Assembly: GCA_025350325.1 (NCBI GenBank)
Contig: JANXYB010000127.1
Span: forward strand, 1-64,000
Length of the DNA stretch: 64,000 nucleotides
Direction: 5' to 3'
From: Acidobacteriaceae bacterium
GTDB lineage: Bacteria > Acidobacteriota > Terriglobia > Terriglobales > Acidobacteriaceae
This document shows, piece by piece, positions 26,427 to 35,421 of the stretch. The position numbers and the translations under genes were made by a program. Every line of letters begins with the position of its first letter. Position 1 is the stretch's first letter. Below the pieces are notes generated by a model. It was given only the letters and a program-made list of their open reading frames with translations, made no database searches and was not told the DNA's origin.

Positions 26427-26792
26427 ATGTCCATCCATCCCGTAATGCAGCGCCTGGCAGACAAGCTCAAGCGCACCGACCTCCCGGAGTTTGTGCCCGG
26501 CGATCAGATTCGCGTCCAGGTAAAGATCAAGGAAGGCGATAAAGAACGTTTGCAGGCTTTTGAAGGCCTGGTGATCGCCATCAACCGTGGGCCGCAAGGC
26601 ACCTTTACCGTTCGTAAGATGAGCTTTGGACAGGGCGTAGAGCGTATTTTTCCGTTCAACTCCAAGGTCATCGACAAGATCGAGAAAATTCGCAGCTACA
26701 AGGTGCGTCGCGCCAAGTTGTTCTACATTCGCGGATTGCGTGGCAAGGCTGCCCGTCTTAAAGAAGTGGATCGCGTGATTACGAAGGCTTAG
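26427..26792 (+). CDS. rplS: 50S ribosomal protein L19
   Basis: 121 aa. [20 protein letters not shown] and [20 protein letters not shown], then [16 protein letters not shown] and [22 protein letters not shown], are canonical L19. It sits at the 30S/50S interface. AGGAAG precedes the ATG. The order trmD-rplS-rnhB is the common one. A strong intrinsic terminator follows within 25 bp. Confidence 0.98.
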   Translation: MSIHPVMQRLADKLKRTDLPEFVPGDQIRVQVKIKEGDKERLQAFEGLVIAINRGPQGTFTVRKMSFGQGVERIFPFNSKVIDKIEKIRSYKVRRAKLFYIRGLRGKAARLKEVDRVITKA

Positions 26793-26815
26793 AATGGCTT
26801 CCCTTTTCAATGCAA

Positions 26816-26846
26816 ACGACCCCGGCTTTTGCCGGGGTCGTTTTTT
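26816..26846 (+). terminator. intrinsic terminator after rplS
   Basis: Perfect 11-bp stem ACGACCCCGGC / GCCGGGGTCGT with a TTTT loop, followed directly by a T-run to 26846. It lies 24 nt after the rplS stop and separates rplS from rnhB, so rnhB probably has its own promoter in the 130 bp that follow. Confidence 0.95.
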
Positions 26847-26979
26847 GCGCAATTGCAAGGCCGCACAGCAGGTAGACCGCAGTCCTAATCAACCGGAAAA
26901 AATTAAAGGCCGTTTTTCCGCAGGTTCCTTTAGTGATTAAGAATGCGCAGCGGGGCCACCGCTTCTTATACTGGAACCC

Positions 26980-27630
26980 ATGGGGTCTCTCGTTTGCGGT
27001 TACCGGCTTGAGAAGGCTGCGCGAAAGCTTGGTGCGCAATGCATCGCCGGTTGCGACGAGGTAGGGCGCGGGCCGATGTTCGGGCCGGTGGTCGCGGCGG
27101 CGGTCATTTTGCCCTTGGGACGCAGGTTTCCTGGCCTGACGGATTCGAAGCAGCTCACTGAGAACCAGCGGAACGAATACAACTTGATGATTCGCGCAAC
27201 GGCGCTGGCCTTCGCGGTGGCAGTCGTCGATGCTGAAACCATCGATCGCATTAACATTCGCCGGGCATCGCTGCTGGCAATGCGGATAGCTGTTGAACAG
27301 TTGACGCTCATCCCAGATTATCTGCTAATCGATGGACGCGACACCATTGATTGGAACTGCCCGCAGCAGGCGGTAATTCAAGGGGACGCGACCAGCCTCT
27401 CGATCGCGGCAGCGAGTGTGCTGGCCAAGGTTCATCGCGATAGGATGCTGGTGGAGTTCGATGCCGTCTTTCCCGGATATGGCTTGGCGCGCCACAAGGG
27501 GTATTGTTCGCGCGAGCACATGGCCGCACTTGATCGGCTGGGGCCGACTCCGCTGCATCGCAGAAGCTTCAGCCCGGTATCGCAGACGATGCTCGACTTC
27601 GGTGAGCTCGCCGAAGAGTTCGCGAACTAA
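26980..27630 (+). CDS. rnhB: ribonuclease HII
   Basis: 216 aa. IAGCDEVGRGPMFGPVVAAAV contains the first catalytic Asp-Glu pair; DGRDTI and DATSLSIAAASVLAKVHRD contain the others. It removes RNA from RNA-DNA hybrids and single ribonucleotides misincorporated into DNA. The C-terminal HKGY and HRRSF motifs are typical. It converges on msrQ with 18 bp between stops. Confidence 0.96.
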   Translation: MGSLVCGYRLEKAARKLGAQCIAGCDEVGRGPMFGPVVAAAVILPLGRRFPGLTDSKQLTENQRNEYNLMIRATALAFAVAVVDAETIDRINIRRASLLAMRIAVEQLTLIPDYLLIDGRDTIDWNCPQQAVIQGDATSLSIAAASVLAKVHRDRMLVEFDAVFPGYGLARHKGYCSREHMAALDRLGPTPLHRRSFSPVSQTMLDFGELAEEFAN

Positions 27631-27648
27631 ACTTCGCACGGCATAGAT

Positions 27649-28269
27649 TCAAGGGACCGCGACAGCGCGCGTTTTGCGTGACTTGATGTACGTAAGCACT
27701 GGGCGAGCCAGCAGCAGGAGGGCGAGCGCGATTGTCAGTCGCATAGGGCTCAGCACGCCCGGCTTGACTTGCCACCAGTAGTGAATAATTCCGCAAACCG
27801 CAGCGAGATAGACGAGCTTGTGCAGACGATTCCAACGCTTGCCGCCGAGCTTGCGAATCGCCCAAGTCGTGGATGTGGCGGCGAGGGGAAGCAGCAGCGT
27901 CCACGCAGCAAAGCCCATGATGATAAAGCGGCGCTTGGTAATGTCGGTCTTGAAAACGCTGAGATCGAAGTTCATGTAGAGAGCGATATAGGTAGCCAGG
28001 TGCAGCGACGCATAGAAGAAAGCAAACAGCCCCAGCAGACGGCGGAACTTGATCAGCCAACTGAGACGCGGGAAAAGGGTGCGCAGCGGTGTGATAGCCA
28101 GCGAAATGATCAGCAGCAACAGGGCGTTGTAGCCCGTCGTAAGCGTGATCTTCGCCGTGGGATCGGGGCCGAGATTATTAGTGATCGCCTGATAGACGAG
28201 AAGCAGGAATGGCGACAGACAAGCTATCCATGTGAGGGTCTTGAGCAGGATTTGCGTCGATCTTTTCAT
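27649..28269 (-). CDS. msrQ: MsrPQ system haem-binding membrane subunit
   Basis: 206 aa with about six membrane helices. RRLLGLFAFFYASLHLATYI carries a haem-ligand histidine, and the HKLVYLAAVCGIIHYWW segment carries two more, as in YedZ/MsrQ of the ferric-reductase superfamily. It passes electrons from the quinone pool to MsrP for repair of oxidised methionine in periplasmic proteins. Its partner msrP lies upstream on the same strand, with a 129 bp gap. Confidence 0.92.
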   Translation of the reverse strand: MKRSTQILLKTLTWIACLSPFLLLVYQAITNNLGPDPTAKITLTTGYNALLLLIISLAITPLRTLFPRLSWLIKFRRLLGLFAFFYASLHLATYIALYMNFDLSVFKTDITKRRFIIMGFAAWTLLLPLAATSTTWAIRKLGGKRWNRLHKLVYLAAVCGIIHYWWQVKPGVLSPMRLTIALALLLLARPVLTYIKSRKTRAVAVP

Positions 28270-28398
28270 AGTTAGTCTTGCCGGTCGTGTGCGCGTTTCT
28301 CAGAGCGGCGATTTAGTTGCGGAGTGAACGTTATCGTGCCACCGTTAACCGCTGGCGTCGAGGCCAACATCGTTACGCTGCTACCCTTTTTGCTGCGC

Positions 28399-29391
28399 TC
28401 AATAATTCTTCTTCAGGTCCATTCCGTTATACAACGACGCAACCTGCTCGCCATAGCCATTGAACATTAACGTCGTCTTGCGCTGCGCGTAAAAGGCCTG
28501 ACCAATACGGCGCTCTGTCTTCTGGCTCCAGCGCGGATGGTCCACGTTTGGATTGACATTGGAGTAGAAGCCGTATTCATTGGGGCCTTGCTCGTTCCAG
28601 GTCGTCGGCGGCATCTTGTCGAGGAACCGAACGGTGACGATCGACTTCGCAGATTTGAAGCCGTATTTCCACGGCACCACGATGCGTATAGGCGCGCCAT
28701 CCTGGTTGGGGAGCACGTCGCCATAAAGGCCAAACGTCAGCAGCGTGAGGGGATGCATCGCCTCGTCCATGCGCAGCCCTTCGGTGTAGGGCCACGCGAT
28801 GGCGGACTGAGAAGCCCATTTCTCAACCTTGCTGTCGTAGTAAGAGAGGAACTGGACAAATTTCGCGCTGGGCAGGGGATCGCACACTTTGATGAATTCA
28901 GAGAGCGAGTAGCCAATCCACGGGATCACCATGCTCCACGCTTCGACACACCGATGGCGGTAGACGCGATCCTCGAGCGGACGTAATTTGAGCAGGGCAT
29001 CAATGTCAAAAGTTCTAGGAGTCTTGACTTTGCCGTCAACCTTTACCGTCCAGGGACGGGTAGGTAGATGGGCGGCATTCGCAGATGGCTCATCCTTCTG
29101 CACGCCGAACTCGTAAAAGTTGTTGTAGTGCGTAATGTCCTGGAGGCTGGTGAGCGTTTCGCCGGTGGTGGTCAAACGGCTGGGCACAGTCTGCAGTTTG
29201 CCGGCGGCGAGGGCTCCGATACGCGGAGAGAGAACTTCCGCAATCCGATCAGCGCCCGTTGCGGCCGCGCCTGCAACGACTGCGCCCGAAATGGCATTGC
29301 GCAAAAACCGACGCCGGCCCATGAAAAGATCGTGCTGGGTTTGTGACGTGATCTCTGAAGACGGAATATCGGACGGTTTACGAATCAGCAT
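28399..29391 (-). CDS. msrP: MsrP protein-methionine-sulfoxide reductase catalytic subunit
   Basis: 330 aa molybdopterin enzyme (YedY family) that reduces methionine sulfoxide in periplasmic proteins. The twin-arginine signal GRRRFLRNAIS (residues 25-35) predicts folded export. The molybdenum-ligating Cys148 is in YRHRCVEAWSMVIPW. FYEFG near the mature N-terminus and the C-terminal FMFNGYG-like LMFNGYGEQVA are conserved. ATG 29391 is used; upstream in-frame codons to 29448 look like leader. mogA is just upstream and msrQ downstream. Confidence 0.95.
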   Translation of the reverse strand: MLIRKPSDIPSSEITSQTQHDLFMGRRRFLRNAISGAVVAGAAATGADRIAEVLSPRIGALAAGKLQTVPSRLTTTGETLTSLQDITHYNNFYEFGVQKDEPSANAAHLPTRPWTVKVDGKVKTPRTFDIDALLKLRPLEDRVYRHRCVEAWSMVIPWIGYSLSEFIKVCDPLPSAKFVQFLSYYDSKVEKWASQSAIAWPYTEGLRMDEAMHPLTLLTFGLYGDVLPNQDGAPIRIVVPWKYGFKSAKSIVTVRFLDKMPPTTWNEQGPNEYGFYSNVNPNVDHPRWSQKTERRIGQAFYAQRKTTLMFNGYGEQVASLYNGMDLKKNY

Positions 29392-29612
29392 GAACGACCT
29401 CAGCGGGAAAACTGAACTGTGAGTATTAGACACTCTGGACCACGGCAAGTTCCAGCGGCCGACAAGTTTTTGATGGCATCAAGCTCTGGCTTCGGTGTGA
29501 GAACGAGTTGCGGAGTGGCTTTGGATTGCACCAGGATGGGTCGGGAGAGGTGCGACGGCAAAAAATTTCGACGAATCAATCGGGTTGTGTGCGTCTCCAT
29601 GAAACGTTCGTT

Positions 29613-30092
29613 TCACGGATGGGTTTGTGCGCCTGCAATCACCTCAAGGCCATGTTTCAGCAGCGACAAGATCGTGGTGAGGCTTTCTTCTGCTCCGCGC
29701 AGGCTGCCGGGCAGGTTAATGATCAGGGTGTTGCCGATGAGGCCCGACACACCGCGCGATAGAAATGCGAACGGATTGCTTTCGGCGCCTTTGGAACGCA
29801 TGGCTTCTGAAAAGCCCGGCGCGTGGCGGTCAATAACCCGCAAGGTCGCCTCAGGAGTGCGATCGCGGGGGCTGAGGCCGGTGCCACCCACGGTCAACAC
29901 CAGGTTCGCTCCTTGAGCGCTCCAACTCTCGAGATGAGCGGCGATGATGTTTTCATCGTCTGGAACCAGTGCGGTTTCTATGGCGGCGGAGGGCCACTCC
30001 CGTGCAAGCAACGCGAGCACGGCCGGGCCAGCGGTGTCGGCGGCTAGGCCCTGCGAGCAACGATCGGAGACGGTGAGAACGGCGAGCAACAT
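29613..30092 (-). CDS. mogA: molybdopterin adenylyltransferase / MoaB-MogA family
   Basis: 159 aa. AVLTVSDRCSQG at the start, LVLTVGGTGLSPRD with the TxGGTG nucleotide motif, and LIINLPGSLRGAEE are MogA/MoaB hallmarks. It activates molybdopterin with AMP before molybdenum is inserted. It stands 220 bp upstream of msrP on the same strand, whose product needs the cofactor, so a functional link is likely. Whether it acts as MogA or the close homologue MoaB cannot be decided by eye. A 7-bp inverted repeat (TGAAACG/CGTTTCA, 29600-29615) spans the stop codon. Confidence 0.9.
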   Translation of the reverse strand: MLLAVLTVSDRCSQGLAADTAGPAVLALLAREWPSAAIETALVPDDENIIAAHLESWSAQGANLVLTVGGTGLSPRDRTPEATLRVIDRHAPGFSEAMRSKGAESNPFAFLSRGVSGLIGNTLIINLPGSLRGAEESLTTILSLLKHGLEVIAGAQTHP

Positions 30093-30109
30093 AATGACGA
30101 TTGTAAAAG

Positions 30110-31036
30110 CTAATTGCGAGGAAGCATCTTGATTGTGTGCAACCAGGTTTCAACCGTCTGAGGCCAGGTGGTTACAGGCAGCGCAGTGCGACGCAGGCCG
30201 TAGCCATGGCCGCCTTCTGCGTAGAGGTGAAGTTCAGCAGGCACTTTTGCCGCTTTGAGTTGCAGGAAATAGACGGTGGAGTTTTCGACGTGAACCGGAT
30301 CGTCTTCAGCCTGCGTGATGAAAGTGGGCGGCGTCTTTTCGGTGGGCATGATTTCAGGATTTGCTGCAAAGTTTTTCTCTTCGAGCGCAAGATAGCCGGG
30401 GTAAACGATGACCGCGAAATCGGGACGGCAGCTCAGTTGATCGGCAGCGTCAACTGAGTCATAGAGGCGCTTGTCGAAGTGCGTGCTGAGGGCCGCGGAC
30501 AGGTGCGCTCCGGCAGAGAAGCCTAAAACGCCTACGCGCTTGGAATCGATATGCCATTCAGCCGCATGTTGTCGAACCAGGCCCAAGGCACGCTGTGCAT
30601 CCTGTAAGGCGGCGGACGACTTGGGATAGGGACCCGTGTTTGGCACGCGGTACTTGACCAGCACGCAGCTCATGCCTGCGGTGTTGAGCCAGTCGCAGAC
30701 TTCGGTGCCCTCAAGATCGATAGCGAGAATTTGATATCCGCCGCCGGGAAAGACCACGACCGCGGCACCCGAATTTTTGCCTTTCGGCGTGTAAACGGTA
30801 AGGGTCGGCGTCGCCACGTTGCCAAGGCGGACTAGCGGGCGACCGGCGATGAGCTTGTCGGTGGCGGACGTGGTGTCTACCTCGGCAGGCAAATTGGTCG
30901 GCGCGCCGGGCGCGGCGCTGGGCCAGAGATTCAGGGTGATGTGTCCCGGAGCAGGCTGCCATGTCGGCTTTTGTGCAGCGAGGCTCAACGGGAAGAGTCC
31001 GATGGCGGCGCAAAGAATGAGGGCTGGTTTGTTCAT
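30110..31036 (-). CDS. secreted alpha/beta-hydrolase (esterase, BD-FAE-like)
   Basis: 308 aa. The signal peptide (LILCAAIGLFPLSLAAQ) indicates export. The oxyanion region VVFPGGGYQILA, the nucleophile elbow GFSAGAHLS with its catalytic serine, and the late TEDDPVH-type (QAEDDPVHVENS) aspartate and GHGYG histidine complete the triad. Such proteins often deacetylate sugars or hydrolyse small esters; a role in polysaccharide use would suit the GH3 gene 1.3 kb away, but that is inference. ATG 31036 is supported by AGGA at 8 nt. It ends 17 bp before mogA. Confidence 0.88.
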   Translation of the reverse strand: MNKPALILCAAIGLFPLSLAAQKPTWQPAPGHITLNLWPSAAPGAPTNLPAEVDTTSATDKLIAGRPLVRLGNVATPTLTVYTPKGKNSGAAVVVFPGGGYQILAIDLEGTEVCDWLNTAGMSCVLVKYRVPNTGPYPKSSAALQDAQRALGLVRQHAAEWHIDSKRVGVLGFSAGAHLSAALSTHFDKRLYDSVDAADQLSCRPDFAVIVYPGYLALEEKNFAANPEIMPTEKTPPTFITQAEDDPVHVENSTVYFLQLKAAKVPAELHLYAEGGHGYGLRRTALPVTTWPQTVETWLHTIKMLPRN

Positions 31037-31109
31037 GCGAAGAATCCTCGATGAGATTGTCGATGTGAATAATCGCAGTCGGGGCAACGCAAATGCAAAT
31101 AAGACGGAG

Positions 31110-32057
31110 TCAGGGGCGGGCGTGGGGCGGGATGAGGAGGGTTAGCGTTTCGCTGGCGACCTCGATGAGTGCCGGTAGGTTGCCGAGCACTTCACCATCT
31201 GCCTCAACAAATACCGGGGCCGGCGAACCGGCCCGCGTGCGGCACTTTACCGAATCGGCATCGATCATCTGAATGCTCTCTGAAAATGTTTGTCGGCCGG
31301 CAATGGTGGCCAATAGAAAGCGAAGATACTTGATGCGGCTCCGCGTTTTGAACGCCATAAGGCTGAGCGTATTTTTGTGCAGGGTGGCGCCGGGCGCGAG
31401 CGTACCCAGAACTCCACCGAAGGACCGAATGCGCACGGCGAGAAGTTGTGAAACGTGCTCAGTGCGCCCGCCGTTGCCGTCGATAGTGAATGCGGCTTCG
31501 AAGAGCGGGAATGGATTGGTAGCCCAAATTCGGAACGCCTCGAGCATGTAGAGGGCATAGCCGTAGCGCCGCTTGAGGCCTGCATCCATGCGTGACATCA
31601 GCAACGCGTCTGCGCCGACACCAGCCGCCACGGTGAAGAAGCGCCAGCACTCCGCGCCCGTCTTGTCGTGATAATAAATGCGCCCGACGGGAACCTCTAC
31701 TGCGGCAGCAGAGAGCAACGCACGCACCGCTTTCAATGGACTCTTACCCAAGCCAAGATTTTGTGCCAGCGCGTTGGCGGTGCCCAGTGGAACGACGCCC
31801 AGGGCGACCGAGGTTCCCACCAGCGCTTGCAGAATTTCATGAACAGTGCCGTCGCCGCCGCAAGCGAAAATTGTGTCGTAGCCCTGGCGAATGGCCGCCT
31901 GGGTGAGCGATTTCGCGCTGCCCGGAGCATGCGTTTCCAACGCTTCCGCTTCTACCCCCGCATTGCGCAGGAGGGCCAGCGCATCCTTGACGACGGACGT
32001 GCGCCACGAAGAATGCTGGCCTGAAGCGGGGTTGTAAATCAGCGCGACACGGCGCAT
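31110..32057 (-). CDS. diacylglycerol/sphingosine kinase family lipid kinase
   Basis: 315 aa. RRVALIYNPASG at the start, GGDGT (67-71) with TVHEIL, and VPLGTANALAQNLGL are the DAGK catalytic-domain motifs that bind ATP. The C-terminal beta-domain follows, ending EADGEVLGNLPALIEV. It phosphorylates diacylglycerol or a related lipid at the inner membrane. The open frame to 32411 runs across the upstream GH3 start, so ATG 32057 with the family N-terminus is preferred. No strong Shine-Dalgarno sequence is seen. Confidence 0.88.
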   Translation of the reverse strand: MRRVALIYNPASGQHSSWRTSVVKDALALLRNAGVEAEALETHAPGSAKSLTQAAIRQGYDTIFACGGDGTVHEILQALVGTSVALGVVPLGTANALAQNLGLGKSPLKAVRALLSAAAVEVPVGRIYYHDKTGAECWRFFTVAAGVGADALLMSRMDAGLKRRYGYALYMLEAFRIWATNPFPLFEAAFTIDGNGGRTEHVSQLLAVRIRSFGGVLGTLAPGATLHKNTLSLMAFKTRSRIKYLRFLLATIAGRQTFSESIQMIDADSVKCRTRAGSPAPVFVEADGEVLGNLPALIEVASETLTLLIPPHARP

Positions 32058-32311
32058 CTGTAGTCTTCTACCTCGCAGGCTGTCGATGAAGTCAGGAAGC
32101 GTAGTTCTATCTTCGCAGACCGGTGCTGACACGACACCTCTATGGGGGTTAGATGCGGGCGAATCGTAACTGTAAGCAGCGAACACGTGACGCGGCGGGG
32201 CTTGATGGCGCGCCCTTTGCACCATCTTTGTTGAACCACACAGGCTGAGGCTGCGTAGTTCAGGTAGAATTCGCCGTTGATCACCGAGAGGACGCAGGCG
32301 TCGCCAACAAT

Positions 32312-35218
32312 ATGAAGACATCCATGCGCAATATTTTGAGAACTGTTTCCTTAGGCATTTTGATGAGTGGAGCGATCTTTGCGGCCCACGGGCAGAGCAC
32401 ACCGGCAACACAAGACAAGACTCCGCGTTACAAGGATGCGAGCCTGCCGATTCAGGATCGAGTCGCCGACCTGCTGCCGCGAATGACGCTGGAAGAAAAG
32501 GTATTTCAACTGACGGGCGGGTGGGACACGCACGTCGAAGTGATCGACCCGACCGGCACCTTCACAACTGAAAAGGCGCGTCAGACTCTGGCGGCGGAGT
32601 GGGGTACAGAGTTGAAATTTACTCCGCGTGACGCTGCGATTTTGCGCAATGGCGTGCAGCGCTATTTCAAGGAGAAGTCACGCCTGGGAATTCCTGCGAT
32701 GTTTCTCGGCGAGGGCCTGCACGGTTATATGGAATACGGGAGCACCAGTTTCCCGCAAGCGCTGGGGATGGCCAGCACCTGGGATCCGGCGCTGGTAAAG
32801 CGTGTCTTTACTGCCGTCGGCGAGGAAGCAGGTTCGCGTGGTGCGGGCCAGGTATTTTCACCGGTGCTGGATCTGGCGCGTGATCCGCGATGGGGCCGCA
32901 CAGAAGAGACTTATGGCGAGGATCCATATCTTGTCGGGCGCATGGGCGTGGCTGCGATTGAGGGATTGCAGGGCGACCAATTCGTGATCGGACGGCATCA
33001 TGTGTTGGCTACTGCGAAGCACTTCGCGGTGCACGGCCAGCCCGAAGGCGGCACCAACACTGCGCCCGCAAATTTTTCAGAAAGATTGATTCGCGAGACT
33101 TTTCTAGTGCCATTTGAGGCGGCAGTCAAGGAAGCGCACGTGGGCAGCGTGATGGCGTCGTATAACGAAATCGATGGCGTGCCCAACCACATCAATCATT
33201 GGTTGCTCGACAAGGTTCTACGGCAGGAGTGGGGTTTTCAGGGTTACCTCACATCCGACGGAGACGGTCTGCAAATGCTGATCGGTACGCATCACGTGGC
33301 TTACAACAAGGAAGATGCGGCGCGGCAGGGGCTTGCTGCAGGGGTGGATTACGATTTGTCAGATGGCTCGGTTTACAAGACGCTGGCGGACCAGGTGAAG
33401 CAAGGGGTCGTGCCCGAGAGCCAGGTCGATCTTGCAGTCGCGCGCGTACTTACGGCCAAATTTCGGTTAGGGCTATTCGATGATCCCTATGTCGATCCAG
33501 ATCTTGCCGAGAAGACTAACAACAGTCCAGAACACAAGAAGCTGGCGGCCGAAGCGGCGCGGAAAGTTCTCGTGCTGCTTAAGAACGATAGGAATCTGCT
33601 GCCCCTGGATACCACAAAGCTGAAGACGATAGCGGTGATTGGGCCGAATGCTGCGGACGTGCATCTAGGCGGCTATAGTCGCGATCCCGGATACGGCGTG
33701 AGCGTGCTCGATGGCATTCGCGCGAAAGTCGGCGGGAAGGTAAAAGTGCTATATGCCGAAGGCTGCAAGATCACGACTGCGCCGCAGGGGTTCCGCGGAT
33801 GGTGGGCGAACGATGTAGCCCTGGTGGATCCCAAGACGCAGGTCGCTTCGATTCAGGCTGCCGTGGATGCTGCGAAGAAAGCCGACGTTGCGATTCTCGT
33901 AGTCGGTGAGAACGAGAGCACCAATCGCGAGGCGTGGGCCGAGAATCACCTCGGTGATCGCGATTCGCTTGATCTGCTTGGCGCACAAAACGATCTCGTT
34001 AAGGCCGTGGTGGAAACGGGGAAGCCTGTTGTCGTGCTGCTACTCAATGGGCGTCCGCTCTCAATCAATTACATCGCGGAGAAAGTGCCTGCAATTCTTG
34101 AGGGTTTCTATCTCGGCGAAGAAGGCGGCACAGGTGCGGCCGATGTAATTTTCGGCGATGCAAACCCGGGCGGTAAATTGCCGATAACATTTCCGCATAC
34201 GGTGGGAGCGCTGCCGGACTACTACAATCATAAACCTTCGGCAAATCGCAGTTATGAATTTTCAACGCGCCAGCCGCTCTACGCTTTTGGATACGGACTG
34301 AGCTATACGGCGTTCAAATTCGACAATTTGAAGGTTGAGCCGCAGCAGATCATGCCTGCTGGAGCGGCGAAGGTAAGCGTCGATATAACCAACACAGGCG
34401 CCCGCGAAGGCGACGAAGTGCCGCAGTTTTATATTCATCAACGAGTGGCTTCGGTGACGCAACCCGTAATGCAGTTGAAGGGTTTCGAACGCGTCACTTT
34501 GAAGCCCGGCGAGAAGCGGACGGTTACGTTTGCAGTCACTCCTGAGATGTTGTCGATACTCAATGTAGACATGCATCGTGTTGTCGAGCCGGGAGTTTTT
34601 GATCTGATGGTTGGCCCAAGTTCGAATAAGACCACCACCGTGAAGCTGACTGTGGCCGGAGCGAACGGAGACACGGGAAAGCCGGCTGCAACGGCGAAAG
34701 TGCCCGCGGGGTCGGAGTCGAACATGGTGAGCAGCTTCGACGAAGGGAAAGTTGCGGCCACGTACGGGATGTGGGTACCCGCCTCTGACACTATGAACGG
34801 CGGGAAATCTTCGTCGAAGCTTGACGTGGTCGCACCTGGCGCCGCGCACACAAAAGGCGCACTGCAGGTGACCGGCGAAGTCGTACCCGGAGGGCAGTTC
34901 ATTTTTGCGGGTGCACTTTTTTCGCCGGGGACTGCGCCGATGCAGCCGGCAAATTTATCTAAGAAGAGCACAATCAGCTTCTGGGCCAAGGGCGACGGCA
35001 AGTCTTATACGCTGCTGGTGTTGACTGAGGCGCGATCGGGACAGAACGGCGATGTACCAGCGATGACGACGTTTACTGCCAGTCCAGAGTGGAAACAATA
35101 CACGTTTCCGTTCTCGACGTTTGAGACCGACGGAAGCGACCTGACCGGAATTGGCTTTATCAAGTCTATGGAACCTGGCAAGTTTCAGTTTGAACTTGAT
35201 GAGTTTGAGATTAAGTAA
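32312..35218 (+). CDS. secreted GH3 glycoside hydrolase with C-terminal accessory domain
   Basis: 968 aa. A signal peptide (SLGILMSGAIFAAHGQ) is followed by the GH3 N-terminal barrel with the nucleophile Asp in LTSDGDGLQM, then KHFAVHG, the C-terminal GH3 domain (KVLVLLKNDRNLLPL) and the fibronectin-III-like domain with FYIHQRVASVTQPVMQLKGF. After a linker at ~770-790 there is an extra ~170-residue domain (from SSFDEGKVAATYG, including TISFWAKGDGKSYTLLVL, to FELDEFEIK). It resembles CIA30/CBM11-like sugar-binding jelly rolls. Likely a beta-glucosidase or beta-xylosidase acting outside the cytoplasm. Confidence 0.92.
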   Translation: MKTSMRNILRTVSLGILMSGAIFAAHGQSTPATQDKTPRYKDASLPIQDRVADLLPRMTLEEKVFQLTGGWDTHVEVIDPTGTFTTEKARQTLAAEWGTELKFTPRDAAILRNGVQRYFKEKSRLGIPAMFLGEGLHGYMEYGSTSFPQALGMASTWDPALVKRVFTAVGEEAGSRGAGQVFSPVLDLARDPRWGRTEETYGEDPYLVGRMGVAAIEGLQGDQFVIGRHHVLATAKHFAVHGQPEGGTNTAPANFSERLIRETFLVPFEAAVKEAHVGSVMASYNEIDGVPNHINHWLLDKVLRQEWGFQGYLTSDGDGLQMLIGTHHVAYNKEDAARQGLAAGVDYDLSDGSVYKTLADQVKQGVVPESQVDLAVARVLTAKFRLGLFDDPYVDPDLAEKTNNSPEHKKLAAEAARKVLVLLKNDRNLLPLDTTKLKTIAVIGPNAADVHLGGYSRDPGYGVSVLDGIRAKVGGKVKVLYAEGCKITTAPQGFRGWWANDVALVDPKTQVASIQAAVDAAKKADVAILVVGENESTNREAWAENHLGDRDSLDLLGAQNDLVKAVVETGKPVVVLLLNGRPLSINYIAEKVPAILEGFYLGEEGGTGAADVIFGDANPGGKLPITFPHTVGALPDYYNHKPSANRSYEFSTRQPLYAFGYGLSYTAFKFDNLKVEPQQIMPAGAAKVSVDITNTGAREGDEVPQFYIHQRVASVTQPVMQLKGFERVTLKPGEKRTVTFAVTPEMLSILNVDMHRVVEPGVFDLMVGPSSNKTTTVKLTVAGANGDTGKPAATAKVPAGSESNMVSSFDEGKVAATYGMWVPASDTMNGGKSSSKLDVVAPGAAHTKGALQVTGEVVPGGQFIFAGALFSPGTAPMQPANLSKKSTISFWAKGDGKSYTLLVLTEARSGQNGDVPAMTTFTASPEWKQYTFPFSTFETDGSDLTGIGFIKSMEPGKFQFELDEFEIK

Positions 35219-35421
35219 GCGGGACTCGCAATAAGAAAACGTCGAGGCTATCAGGCTTAGGCGCTTTTTTCTCTACTGTCGCTTCGCTTGCGTATCCACA
35301 ATATTTGTATTGGAACTTTGCACAAAAACCGGTTTGAATAAATCTATCGATCCGCAGAGATGGCGCAAGTGTTGTTGGGAGCGCAGTCCCATGCTTGGCT
35401 TGGCAGTTCGTTTGTCTCGGC

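Noticed and set aside
29600-29615. TGAAACG/CGTTTCA inverted repeat at the mogA stop
   Set aside because: A 2-nt loop with no T-tract; it covers the stop codon and is probably incidental rather than a terminator.
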